Source: Microlunatus sagamiharensis (GTDB lineage Bacteria; Actinomycetota; Actinomycetes; Propionibacteriales; Propionibacteriaceae). Taken from it: 64,000 bases of DNA. The DNA lies in NCBI RefSeq assembly GCF_900105785.1, contig NZ_LT629799.1:3410001-3474000 (forward strand). The letters are read 5' to 3'. The notes beneath the pieces were generated by a model, which was not told the origin of the DNA, did no database searches, and saw only the letters and a program-made list of their open reading frames with translations. Shown in pieces: positions 43,539 to 51,573 of the stretch; within the stretch, counting starts at the first letter, position 1, and each line of letters begins with the position of its first letter. Made by a program: the position numbers and the translations under genes.

Positions 43539-45263
43539 TCAGCCGGCGTCGACGCCGCGCTCGTCGTCGCCCCAGCCCTCGGCGTCCAGGCGGTGGAAGA
43601 GCTCCGACCACCGGGCCACGAAGGTCTCCTCGCTGAACTCCGTGCGCAGCTGGGCGGCGTCCTCGCTCAGCCGGCGCCGCAGGGGCTCGTCGGTGAGGAT
43701 CTCCACCACCCGCCGCGCCATCTGCTGCTGCATGGCCGAGCCGACCAGGAAGCCGTTGACGCCGTCGGCGACGATGTCGGACGGGCCGTACTTGACGTCG
43801 TAGCTGACGACCGGGCAGCCGTGGCTCAGGCTCTCGAGCAGCACCAGGCCGAAGCCCTCGAAGCGGCTCGTCAGCAGCGAGCAGGACGCCCGCTCGTAGA
43901 CCTCGGCCGGGTTCTTGGTGTAGCCGGCGAGCCGCACGTTGCCGCGCAGCCCCAGCTCGTCGATCAGCGCCTGGAGCGCCGCCTCCTCCGGGCCCTGCCC
44001 GTAGATCTCCAGGCGCGCGTCCGGCAGGGCCTTGACCACGTGGGCGAAGGCCGCGATCGCGTGCGGGACCCGCTTCTGCGGGTCGAGGCGCGCCAGCATC
44101 ACGACCAGGCGGGGGTCGCGCTGCTCGAAGGGCACCTGGGGCACGGGGGCGACCGGGTGCGGGATGACGGCGAAGTGGTCCTGCTCGCCGTAGACGGCCT
44201 CCGCGTCGGCGCGCTGGGCGTTGGTCAGGAACACCACCGCCCCGTGGGCGTCGTGGCGGTCCAGCATCGGCTTGTACGAGGGCCGGACCGCGGTCAGGTC
44301 GTCGAAGGGCGGCGCGATGTGCGGGTTGTGGAGGACGTAGACGTGCTTCACGTTCGGCCGCACGTAGGTGAGGGTCTCCCCGTCGGAGCGCCGCGACTCC
44401 ACGGAGAGGAAGGCGTGGTCGTCGCCGATCAGCCGGTCGAGGTAGGACTGGATGAGCGCGACGTTGCTTCCGAGGACCTCGTACGGAGCCCCCCGCTCGT
44501 CGAGCATGGTGATGCGCTCCACGATGCCGAACGGCGACGCCGGGTCGACCTTCAGCCACTTGTTCATGTACGGCGTGCCGTCGGCCCGGTAGTAGATCTC
44601 CTGGCGCGGCTTGTTGAGGTGCAGGTCCATGTAGGTCGTGCGCCGGACGACGCCGTTGTCGTCGAACTCGTCGCGCCGGGTGCGCCCGCGGTTCTCGTTG
44701 AACCAGTCCCGCACGATCAGGCGGCCCTCGTGGTCGAAGCGCTTGTAGAGCCGGTAGACGCCGTTCTCGAAGTAGCGGTAGACCTCCTGGTCGGGGTCGC
44801 GGACGAGGTCCATGCCCGGCTCGGCGACCTCGTGGCGGACCGGCTCGGCGACGGCCGTCGACTGCTGGTCGAAGTAGTCGTGCAGGTTCACGATCTCGAC
44901 ACCGTCGACCAGCAGGCCGCGCCGGCGCAGGTCGGCCGCGATGTCGCCGACCTCGGAGGAGTAGTTGAGCGTGACGATGATCGAGTCGACCCCGCCCAGC
45001 TCCTTGAGCAGCCGGCACTTGCGCAGGATCGAGGCGGTCCGGCCGCCGAAGTTGCGCGGGATCGCCCCGGTCACGAAGACGTACTTGGCCGGCGGCAGCG
45101 GGCGCAGGTCGGGCAGCGGGTCGAAGCGCGGCGGCACGTCCGGCGCCTTCGCCGGGACGGCCTTCACGGCGGCGGGCGCCGGCCTCGGGGTCGACGCGGT
45201 GGACGCCGCGTCCCAGACGCGGCGCGCACGCCGGATGGTCTCTCTCGCCCGCGACCTCAGCAC
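43539..45263 (-). CDS. TagE-like glycosyltransferase (GT4) with DUF1975 domain
   Basis: A protein of about 574 residues. The N-terminal half contains the beta-repeat typical of poly(glycerol-phosphate) alpha-glucosyltransferases (EVYRYFENGVYRLYKRFDHEG, EIYYRADGTPYMNKW). The C-terminal half is a GT-B GT4 domain (VVMLARLDPQKRVPHAIAAFA, LAGYTKNPAEVYERASCSLLTSRFEGFGLVLLESLSHGCPVVSYDVKYGPSDIV). The GSRFEGFG and ExxxxG region are the donor-binding site. The start is uncertain: GTG 45263 is used, others lie upstream. It probably glycosylates teichoic acid made by the divergent genes. Confidence 0.85.
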   Translation of the reverse strand: MLRSRARETIRRARRVWDAASTASTPRPAPAAVKAVPAKAPDVPPRFDPLPDLRPLPPAKYVFVTGAIPRNFGGRTASILRKCRLLKELGGVDSIIVTLNYSSEVGDIAADLRRRGLLVDGVEIVNLHDYFDQQSTAVAEPVRHEVAEPGMDLVRDPDQEVYRYFENGVYRLYKRFDHEGRLIVRDWFNENRGRTRRDEFDDNGVVRRTTYMDLHLNKPRQEIYYRADGTPYMNKWLKVDPASPFGIVERITMLDERGAPYEVLGSNVALIQSYLDRLIGDDHAFLSVESRRSDGETLTYVRPNVKHVYVLHNPHIAPPFDDLTAVRPSYKPMLDRHDAHGAVVFLTNAQRADAEAVYGEQDHFAVIPHPVAPVPQVPFEQRDPRLVVMLARLDPQKRVPHAIAAFAHVVKALPDARLEIYGQGPEEAALQALIDELGLRGNVRLAGYTKNPAEVYERASCSLLTSRFEGFGLVLLESLSHGCPVVSYDVKYGPSDIVADGVNGFLVGSAMQQQMARRVVEILTDEPLRRRLSEDAAQLRTEFSEETFVARWSELFHRLDAEGWGDDERGVDAG

Positions 45264-45341
45264 CGCCGCAGCGTAGCGGGACCGGACCGCCACGAGCCCG
45301 ACCAGCGGCGCGGGCAGCCGCGATCCGAGCGGGCCGACCAC

Positions 45342-45347
45342 TAGACT
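45342..45347 (+). promoter_or_regulatory. Possible -10 element of the tagD-like gene
   Basis: TAGACT lies 82 bases upstream of the ATG at 45430, fitting TAnnnT. The leftward glycosyltransferase gene starts nearby, so this gap should hold promoters for both directions. Confidence 0.35.
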
Positions 45348-45429
45348 CCCAGCCGTCCGGGCACGCTCTCCCCCTCCTCCCGACGCCCTGACCACCGACG
45401 GAGAGCCGCGGCCCGGCGGGAGGAGCTCG

Positions 45430-46770
45430 ATGTCCACGCGCGTCATCACCTACGGGACCTACGACCTCTTCCACGAGGGGCACGTGCGGCTCCTGGAGCG
45501 GGCGAAGGCCCTCGGCGACTACCTGATCGTGGCGGTCACCACCGACAACTACGACAGCACCCGCGGCAAGCTGAACGTGCGCCAGTCCCTGATGGAGCGC
45601 ATCCACAACGTGCAGCAGAGCGGCCTCGCCGACCAGGTGATCATCGAGGAGTACGAAGGCCAGAAGATCAACGACATCCAGCGCTACGGGGTCGACATCT
45701 TCGCCATCGGCTCGGACTGGCTGGGCAAGTTCGACTACCTGAACGACTACTGCAAGGTCGTCTACCTCGACCGCACCAAGGGCGTCTCGTCGACCCAGCT
45801 GCGCGACGAGGGCGGCATCCTGCGGATCGGCGTGCTCGGGTCGGGCCGCATCGCGAACCGGATGGTCGACGAGGTGCGCTTCGTCTCCGGCGTCAGCGTG
45901 GAGGGCGTGTGGAGCCGCCAGCAGAGCAGCGCTCAGGCCTTCGCCGACGCCCACGAGCTGCGCTTCGCGGCCGCCTCGATCGAGGACCTGCTCGCAGAGG
46001 TCGACGCCGTCTACCTCGCCACGCCGCACGGCACGCACGTCGAGCTGGCCCGCCAGGCGATGGCCGCCGGCAAGCACGTGCTCTGCGAGAAGCCGCTCGC
46101 GCTCACCCGGGCCGACGCCGAGGAGCTGTACGCGCTCGCCGAGCAGCACCAGGTGGTGCTGCTGGAGGCCATCAAGACCGCCTTCTCCCCCGGTTTCCAG
46201 CGCATGGTGGCCGTGGCGCGCAGCGGCTCGATCGGCCAGGTCCGCTCCGTCGACGCGACCTTCACCAAGCTGGTGAGCTCGGGCCGCGAGCTGGCGGCGC
46301 CCGACGGCGGCGCGATCTCGGAGCTGGCCAGCTACCCCCTGCTCGCGCTGGTCAAGCTGCTCGGCACCGGCTACACGCGCGTGGTCAGCTCCTCGCTGCA
46401 GCCCGAGGGCGCCGAGGTCGACACGTTCTCGCGCATCGACCTCACCTACCCGCACGCGATCGCCTCGGCCCGCGTCGGCATCGGCGTGAAGGCCGAGGGC
46501 GACCTGGTCGTCGCGGGGACGCGCGGCTACATCTACGTCCCCGCCCCGTGGTGGAAGACCGAGTACTTCGAGGCGCGCTTCGAGGACCCGGGCGACGACA
46601 AGAAGTACTACTTCAAGTTCGACGGCGACGGGCTGCGCTACGAGGTCGCCGAGTTCGCCTCGCTGATCCGCAACGAGACGCCGGAGTCCTTCAAGCTGCG
46701 CTCCTCGGAGTCGATCGCCATCGCCGCGATCATCGAGGCCGCCCGGACCGACGCCACGCTGCTGCGATGA
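45430..46770 (+). CDS. Glycerol-3-phosphate cytidylyltransferase fused to a Gfo/Idh/MocA oxidoreductase
   Basis: A 446-residue two-domain protein. Residues 1-133 are a TagD-type cytidylyltransferase: GTYDLFHEGHVRLLERA (HxGH), then RTKGVSSTQLR near 120-130. Residues about 135-446 are a Gfo/Idh/MocA dehydrogenase: IGVLGSGRIANRMVD, VYLATPHGTHVELARQAMAAGKHVLCEKPLAL (EKP motif) and a C-terminal beta-sheet domain. A single uninterrupted frame joins them with almost no linker. The stop overlaps the ATG of the glycerophosphotransferase gene. It likely makes a CDP-polyol for teichoic acid; the dehydrogenase may produce the polyol phosphate. Confidence 0.88.
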   Translation: MSTRVITYGTYDLFHEGHVRLLERAKALGDYLIVAVTTDNYDSTRGKLNVRQSLMERIHNVQQSGLADQVIIEEYEGQKINDIQRYGVDIFAIGSDWLGKFDYLNDYCKVVYLDRTKGVSSTQLRDEGGILRIGVLGSGRIANRMVDEVRFVSGVSVEGVWSRQQSSAQAFADAHELRFAAASIEDLLAEVDAVYLATPHGTHVELARQAMAAGKHVLCEKPLALTRADAEELYALAEQHQVVLLEAIKTAFSPGFQRMVAVARSGSIGQVRSVDATFTKLVSSGRELAAPDGGAISELASYPLLALVKLLGTGYTRVVSSSLQPEGAEVDTFSRIDLTYPHAIASARVGIGVKAEGDLVVAGTRGYIYVPAPWWKTEYFEARFEDPGDDKKYYFKFDGDGLRYEVAEFASLIRNETPESFKLRSSESIAIAAIIEAARTDATLLR

Positions 46771-49343
46771 GCCCCGTACGCCTCGACCCGGCCACGGTGC
46801 GGCGCCTCGCCCGCGAGCGGGTCCGCGCGGCGCTGGTGGAGCTGGCGCACTCCGAGGACCCGCGGGTCGCCGCCGGCTACCGCCGGGCCCGGCAGGCCGC
46901 ACGCACCCTCGGCTCGCAGGTGACCGGCCGCCAGCTCGGCTGGGTGGCGCACCTGCGCGCCGTCGCGTGGACGGGGCCGACCACGCTGGAGCTGCGCGGC
47001 TGGGCGTACGAGCGCGGGTACGGCCACCCTGACGCCCCGCCCGCGACGACCGTGTGGCTCGAGCGCGGCGGGCGCCGCATCGAGGCCGAGGTCGTCATGC
47101 GCCACGACGCGGAGGTCAACGCGGCGGCGCCGCAGGCCAGCGAGCACGACTACGCCAACACCGCCTTCACCGCGACGTTCGACGTGTCGGCCCTCCTCGA
47201 CGACGCCGCGGGCGACGACGACGGCGGTCGCGAGCCGTGGGTGGTCCACGTCCGCGTGGTGGGGGCCGGCCGCGACCGGACCGGGACCTTCCTCACGCGC
47301 TACCGCTTCGGCGCCGCACGGCACCTCCTCGCCTCGACGTCCGGGACCCCGGGGAGCACCGTCCAGCTCGTCCCGCGCTGGGCCGGGCAGCGGGGCCTGG
47401 TGGTCCGCCGGCAGCGCCCGGCCGTGCTCGCCCGCTCGGTCGAGATCGACGGGCACGACGTCTCGCTGCTGGTCTCGACCGACGGCCGCGCGCTCGCCGG
47501 CGCGGTCGTCCGCAGCGCCGGCCAGGAGTCGGACCTGACCTGCGCGGCCGAGGGCCACGACGAGGCCGGGCGGCCAATGTTCCGGATCACGGGAGCCGTG
47601 CCCCGCACCATGCCGGTCACCGACGAGGGCGAGTCCTTCTCCGTCGAGCGCGCGCTCCGGGTCAGCACCGCCGACGGCGAGACCCTGCGGGTCGCCACCG
47701 CCCTCGACGGCACGGCCCCCGAGCCCGTCCCGGGCTCCACGCTCCTGGCCTCCGCCGACGCCGACGGCGGGCTCGTGCTCCTCGACGGCCCCGGTCGGGT
47801 GCTGGTCGACGACGTCACCGTCGTCGCCCACCCGCCCTCGCTCGAGCTGCGGGGGCGCCATGTGCTCGGCGAGCGCGCCGCGGCCGACGAGACGCTGACC
47901 ATGGTCCTGGCCGGCGCCCGGCAGGTGCTGCCGGTCGAGGCCACCTTCGTCACCGGCCCGGACGGCACCGGCACCTGGACCGCGCACGCCCCGCTGCTCG
48001 CCTCCGTCTGGGGCCGCCGGCCGCTGCCGCCGCGCATCGGCAGCTACGTCCTGCGCGCCCGGACCTCGGGCGGCACCGTCGTGCCCGTGTCCGGAGTCCC
48101 CGAGGTCGTGCGTCGTACGCCCGAGCTGCACCACCTCCCGGGCTTCCGCCTGCGGCTGCTGTCCGGCGGCGGGCGCTCCGTGCGCCTCGCGGTGTCGGCG
48201 CCGCGCCGCGACGACGAAGCCGGCTCGTTCCACCAGCGCCGCCTCGAGCGGCTCTACAAGGGCCGCCGGTGGAGCCCGCGCAACGCGGTCTACTTCGAGA
48301 GCTTCTACGGCCGGGGCGCGACCTGCAACCCGTACGCGATCGACCGCGAGATCGCCGCGCGCTACCCCCAGCTCACCCGCTTCTGGGGCGTGGTCGACGC
48401 GTCGACCCCGGTCCCCGACGGGGCGATCACGGTCGTGCGCGGCACGAGCGAGTGGTGGCACGCGCGGGCGACCTCGCGCTACGTCGTGGCCAACGACTGG
48501 CTGCGGCGCACCTTCTCCCCCCAGCCCTTCCAGGTGGTCCTGCAGACCTGGCACGGCTCGATGCTCAAGCGGATCGGGCTCGACCGCTCGGGCCAGCCCC
48601 AGTCCAAGATCGACACGATCCGCCTCGAGCAGTCCAAGTGGGACGTCCTGCTCTCGCAGAACCACCACAGCAGCGTGATCCTCTCCTCGGCGTACGACTG
48701 GCACCGCACGCTCTTCGAGGAGGGCTACCCACGCAACGACCCGCTCACCCCGGGCAGCCCGTACGCCGGCGACGGCGCCGCGATCCGCGAGCAGCTGGGC
48801 ATCCGGCCCGACCAGACAGCCGTCCTGTACGCCCCCACCTGGCGCGAGAACATGACCTCGATGGTCACCTTCCTCGACCTGGAACGGCTCAGCACCGAGC
48901 TGGGCGAGGGCTACGTGATCCTGCTGCGCGGCCATTCGCGCACGGTCAAGTTCGGCGCGAGTCTCAGCGAGGTCCCCGGCGTCATCGACGTGACGACCTA
49001 CCCCGAGGTCACCGACCTCTTCCTCGCCGCGGACGCGATGATCACCGACTACTCCTCGGTGATGTTCGACTACTCCGTCACCCGCCGGCCGATGATCTTC
49101 TTCGTCCCGGACATGGACGACTACCGCGACTCGCTGCGCGGGGTCTACTTCGACCTGTCCGAGGTGGCTCCCGGCCCCGTCCTGTCGACGCAGGACGAGG
49201 TCACGCGGGCGGTCCGTGAGCTCGACCGGGCCGGCGAGCGTTACGCCGACCTCTACGACGCCTGGGTCGAGCGGTTCAACCACCTCGACGACGGCCACTC
49301 CGCCGAGCGCGTGGTCCGCCGCCTCCTCGCGATCCGCAAGTAG
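46767..49343 (+). CDS. CDP-glycerol glycerophosphotransferase (TagB/TagF-like) with large N-terminal extension
   Basis: An 858-residue protein. The C-terminal about 390 residues are the polymerase/primase domain: ESFYGRGATCNPYAIDREI, QTWHGSMLKRIG, LLSQNHHSSVILSSAYDW, ILLRGHS, VIDVTTYPEVTDLFLAADAMITDYSSVMFDY (CDP-glycerol binding and catalysis). The first about 460 residues are beta-rich repeats with no clear family, perhaps membrane or acceptor-binding. ATGA overlap couples it to the cytidylyltransferase fusion, so the two genes supply and polymerise CDP-glycerol units on the inner side of the membrane. Confidence 0.88.
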   Translation: MSPVRLDPATVRRLARERVRAALVELAHSEDPRVAAGYRRARQAARTLGSQVTGRQLGWVAHLRAVAWTGPTTLELRGWAYERGYGHPDAPPATTVWLERGGRRIEAEVVMRHDAEVNAAAPQASEHDYANTAFTATFDVSALLDDAAGDDDGGREPWVVHVRVVGAGRDRTGTFLTRYRFGAARHLLASTSGTPGSTVQLVPRWAGQRGLVVRRQRPAVLARSVEIDGHDVSLLVSTDGRALAGAVVRSAGQESDLTCAAEGHDEAGRPMFRITGAVPRTMPVTDEGESFSVERALRVSTADGETLRVATALDGTAPEPVPGSTLLASADADGGLVLLDGPGRVLVDDVTVVAHPPSLELRGRHVLGERAAADETLTMVLAGARQVLPVEATFVTGPDGTGTWTAHAPLLASVWGRRPLPPRIGSYVLRARTSGGTVVPVSGVPEVVRRTPELHHLPGFRLRLLSGGGRSVRLAVSAPRRDDEAGSFHQRRLERLYKGRRWSPRNAVYFESFYGRGATCNPYAIDREIAARYPQLTRFWGVVDASTPVPDGAITVVRGTSEWWHARATSRYVVANDWLRRTFSPQPFQVVLQTWHGSMLKRIGLDRSGQPQSKIDTIRLEQSKWDVLLSQNHHSSVILSSAYDWHRTLFEEGYPRNDPLTPGSPYAGDGAAIREQLGIRPDQTAVLYAPTWRENMTSMVTFLDLERLSTELGEGYVILLRGHSRTVKFGASLSEVPGVIDVTTYPEVTDLFLAADAMITDYSSVMFDYSVTRRPMIFFVPDMDDYRDSLRGVYFDLSEVAPGPVLSTQDEVTRAVRELDRAGERYADLYDAWVERFNHLDDGHSAERVVRRLLAIRK

Positions 49344-49375
49344 CTTCCCCGAATCTGCCGAAGGGCCGGCGGACG

Positions 49376-49440
49376 CCCCTGAGCCTTCGAAAGGGCCCCG
49401 GCGGACGCTCCCTGAGCTTGTCGAAGGGCCCCGAAGGGGT
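49376..49440. repeat. Two CTGAGCTTGTCGAAGGG repeats, left side of GIY-YIG element
   Basis: A degenerate copy (49376-49399, CCTGAGCCTTCGAAAGGG) is followed by a full 38-base copy at 49403-49440 beginning GGACGCTCCCTGAGCTTGTC. The latter is the inverted partner of 49854-49891 (37 of 38 bases), so together they bracket a GIY-YIG gene. Confidence 0.85.
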
Positions 49441-49537
49441 CGACGTCCGTCCACAGGTCTCGTCGAACAGGAGGAGCTGTCCACAGGCTCCACACCTCGA
49501 CCGGCACGACCCGGATGCGGAGCACGACACTCCCGAC

Positions 49538-49844
49538 GTGCCCTGGGTCTACCTCCTCCGCTGCGCGGACGGCTCCTACTACGTCGGCAGCGCCCGCAGC
49601 CTCGAGCAGCGTCTCACCGAGCACGCCGCGGGGAGCGTGAAGGGGTTCACGGCCAAGGCACCGGCCGGTCGAGCTCGTCTGGGCGCTCGAGGCCGAGCGC
49701 ATGGACGACGCGGCCGAGCTCGAGCGGCAGATCAAGGGGTGGCGGCGGGCCGAACGCCTCGCGCTGGTCGAGGGCCGGCTCGCCGACCTGCCCGGGCTGT
49801 CACGTCCCGGCTCGCACGCGGGGCCGCACACATGCGCAAGTTGA
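49538..49844 (+). pseudogene. GIY-YIG endonuclease-domain gene with a frameshift
   Basis: From GTG 49538 the frame gives VPWVYLLRCADGSYYVGSARSLEQRLTEHAAGSVKGFTAKAP: the GIY and YIG-type strands and helix of a YhbQ-like single-domain GIY-YIG protein. After about 49661-49668 the family sequence continues one base out of register (VELVWALEAERMDDAAELERQIKGWRRAERLALVEGRLADLPGLS, stop at 49844). A single extra base near CCGGCCGG explains it. It may be a real pseudogene or a sequencing slip in a GC run. It is bracketed by 38-base inverted repeats. Confidence 0.75.
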
Positions 49845-49853
49845 ACGACGCCA

Positions 49854-49891
49854 ACCCCTGCGGGGCCCTTCGACAAGCTCAGGGAGCGTCC
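49854..49891. repeat. CTGAGCTTGTCGAAGGG repeat, right side of GIY-YIG element
   Basis: Inverted partner of 49403-49440 with one mismatch in 38 bases. It ends 45 bases before the stop of the leftward nuclease gene. Confidence 0.85.
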
Positions 49892-49936
49892 CCAGGGGAG
49901 CCCTCGTGGGTTCCGGGCGCTTCGGCGGGGCCGCCC

Positions 49937-51316
49937 TCAGGGGAGGACGACCGTCGCCCGCTGGAGGTTGTGGTCGGAGGCCTGCTTGCCGACGTAGTCG
50001 TGGGCGGCGTTCAGGTGGGCGACGTTCTCCCACTCGAGCACGCGCACCTTCTTCGACGTGAAGATGTAGTCGATGTAGGTGCCGTTGGGCCGCCGGCCGA
50101 AGTAGTCGGGGCTGGGCTCGCGCTGGAAGTCGTTGTAGCTGCTCAACGGGGTGTTGATCCGCCGCTCGACCGTGGCGCCCGGGGTGTCGGTGGTGGAGCC
50201 GGAGGCGTTGCCGAGCGGGTCGACGTAGCCGTAGCCGTTCACGACGACCTTCGCGACCGGGTTCTCGCGCTGGCCGGAGGGGTTGAGCGTGTTCTTGTGG
50301 GCGTTCATGTCGCCGGTGATGAAGGTCGGGAGGTGGTCGGGGTTGCGCTTGGCGACCTCCTTGACCAGCGCCGTCGCCTCGTCGACGTGGAGCTTCCAGT
50401 CCTTGTTCGGCTCGAGGTGCGCGGTGGCGAAGAAGAACTTCTTGCCCGTGCTGGCCTGGCGGAAGATCGCCCAGGCCATGTAGCGGTCGTCCTCGGGGCT
50501 CGGCAGCAGCTTGGAGCCCTGGGACACCAGCGTGACGCGGCTGGAGTCGAAGAGGATGCGGGTGCCCTTCGACGCGCCCTGGTCCTTGGCGGAGCACCGG
50601 GTCGGCGTCTTGGCGTTCACGCAGTTGTTCCGGTTGGTGTTGGTCAGCTTCCAGGAGCCGCCGAGCCGGTTGCGCAGGTCCTCGAACTGGCTCAGGTCCT
50701 GACCCTTGCCGCCCTTGGCGGCGGGGAGCCAGGCCTGGCTGGCCTCCTGGACGCCGAGGACGTCCAGCCGCTGCGACTTCACGTCGCTCACGACGTCGCC
50801 ACGCCGGTCCCACCAGGACCGCTCGTTGGGGTTGTCGCCCTGGCAGTTGAAGCACTTGACGTTGAAGGTGCCGAGCCGCAGCTGGTCCGACCCGCCGGCC
50901 GGAGCCGCCGGCGCGGCGCTCGTCGAGGTCTTGACGGCCGCCGAGTAGGGGCTGAGGTTGACGCCCTTCGTCGTGATCACCCGGACCTTGACGTAGTAGG
51001 TCGTGCCCGCCGTCAGCCCCGTGATCGTGCCCGAGGTGCCGCTGAAGCGCTTGTACGACGCCCCCGACATGCTCGAGGACCGGGAGTACTGCACCCGGTA
51101 CTTCGGTGCGCCGCTGACGGACTTCCAGCTGACCTTCAGCGTGGTCGGGCCGGTCGCGGAGGCCGCGAGGCCCGTCGGGGACTTGGTCGCGGCGTCGGCG
51201 GGGACGACCGACGCGCCGACCGTCCCGAGGCCGAGCAGCACCGCGACCACGAGCGGGGTGGCTCGACGCCCGCACCCGGCGAGGGCGCGGACGAGAACGT
51301 TGTGAAGCTGAGACAT
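49937..51316 (-). CDS. Secreted fibronectin-III and endonuclease/exonuclease/phosphatase protein
   Basis: A 459-residue exported protein. Signal peptide to about residue 43 (TPLVVAVLLGLGTVGASVVPADA). One fibronectin type III domain (about 47-127: SPTGLAASATGPTTLKVSWKSVSGAPKYRVQYS, TITGLTAGTTYYVKVRV). From about 142 a metal-dependent EEP hydrolase: LGTFNVKCFNC, VLGVQEAS, TAHLEPNKDW, FITGDMNAHKN and C-terminal QASDHNLQRATVVL. GAGGAG precedes ATG 51316. It may be an extracellular nuclease or phosphodiesterase. It is divergent from another FN3 protein. Confidence 0.88.
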   Translation of the reverse strand: MSQLHNVLVRALAGCGRRATPLVVAVLLGLGTVGASVVPADAATKSPTGLAASATGPTTLKVSWKSVSGAPKYRVQYSRSSSMSGASYKRFSGTSGTITGLTAGTTYYVKVRVITTKGVNLSPYSAAVKTSTSAAPAAPAGGSDQLRLGTFNVKCFNCQGDNPNERSWWDRRGDVVSDVKSQRLDVLGVQEASQAWLPAAKGGKGQDLSQFEDLRNRLGGSWKLTNTNRNNCVNAKTPTRCSAKDQGASKGTRILFDSSRVTLVSQGSKLLPSPEDDRYMAWAIFRQASTGKKFFFATAHLEPNKDWKLHVDEATALVKEVAKRNPDHLPTFITGDMNAHKNTLNPSGQRENPVAKVVVNGYGYVDPLGNASGSTTDTPGATVERRINTPLSSYNDFQREPSPDYFGRRPNGTYIDYIFTSKKVRVLEWENVAHLNAAHDYVGKQASDHNLQRATVVLP

Positions 51317-51334
51317 CGTGCTGGGCTCCTCGAA

Positions 51335-51352
51335 TTGACATCCATCCGTCAA
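51335..51352. promoter_or_regulatory. TTGAC inverted repeat in the FN3 divergent promoter
   Basis: TTGAC-N8-GTCAA lies 19-36 bases upstream of the leftward nuclease gene, inside a 257-base gap (51317-51573) clearly lower in GC than its surroundings. GTCAAG recurs at about 51411. A regulator site shared by the divergent secreted genes is possible. Confidence 0.4.
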
Positions 51353-51573
51353 GCCCCCCGGTGCCGGGAACTTTAACCATGCGTTCAGGCCCAAGGCCAA
51401 TTCTTGTCAAGATGCGCCCCGGCTTTCAGCAACTTCTCGGCCGAATTGTTATGCGTCCCGGACCGTCGAAATCTCGCCGTTACCTCAGGCCGCCTCGGCG
51501 AAGCGCCCGGCAGGAGCCGCCGGCGTTGTTAGACTCCGCGCGGACGAATGGTCGAGGATTGAGGTCAAGAACT

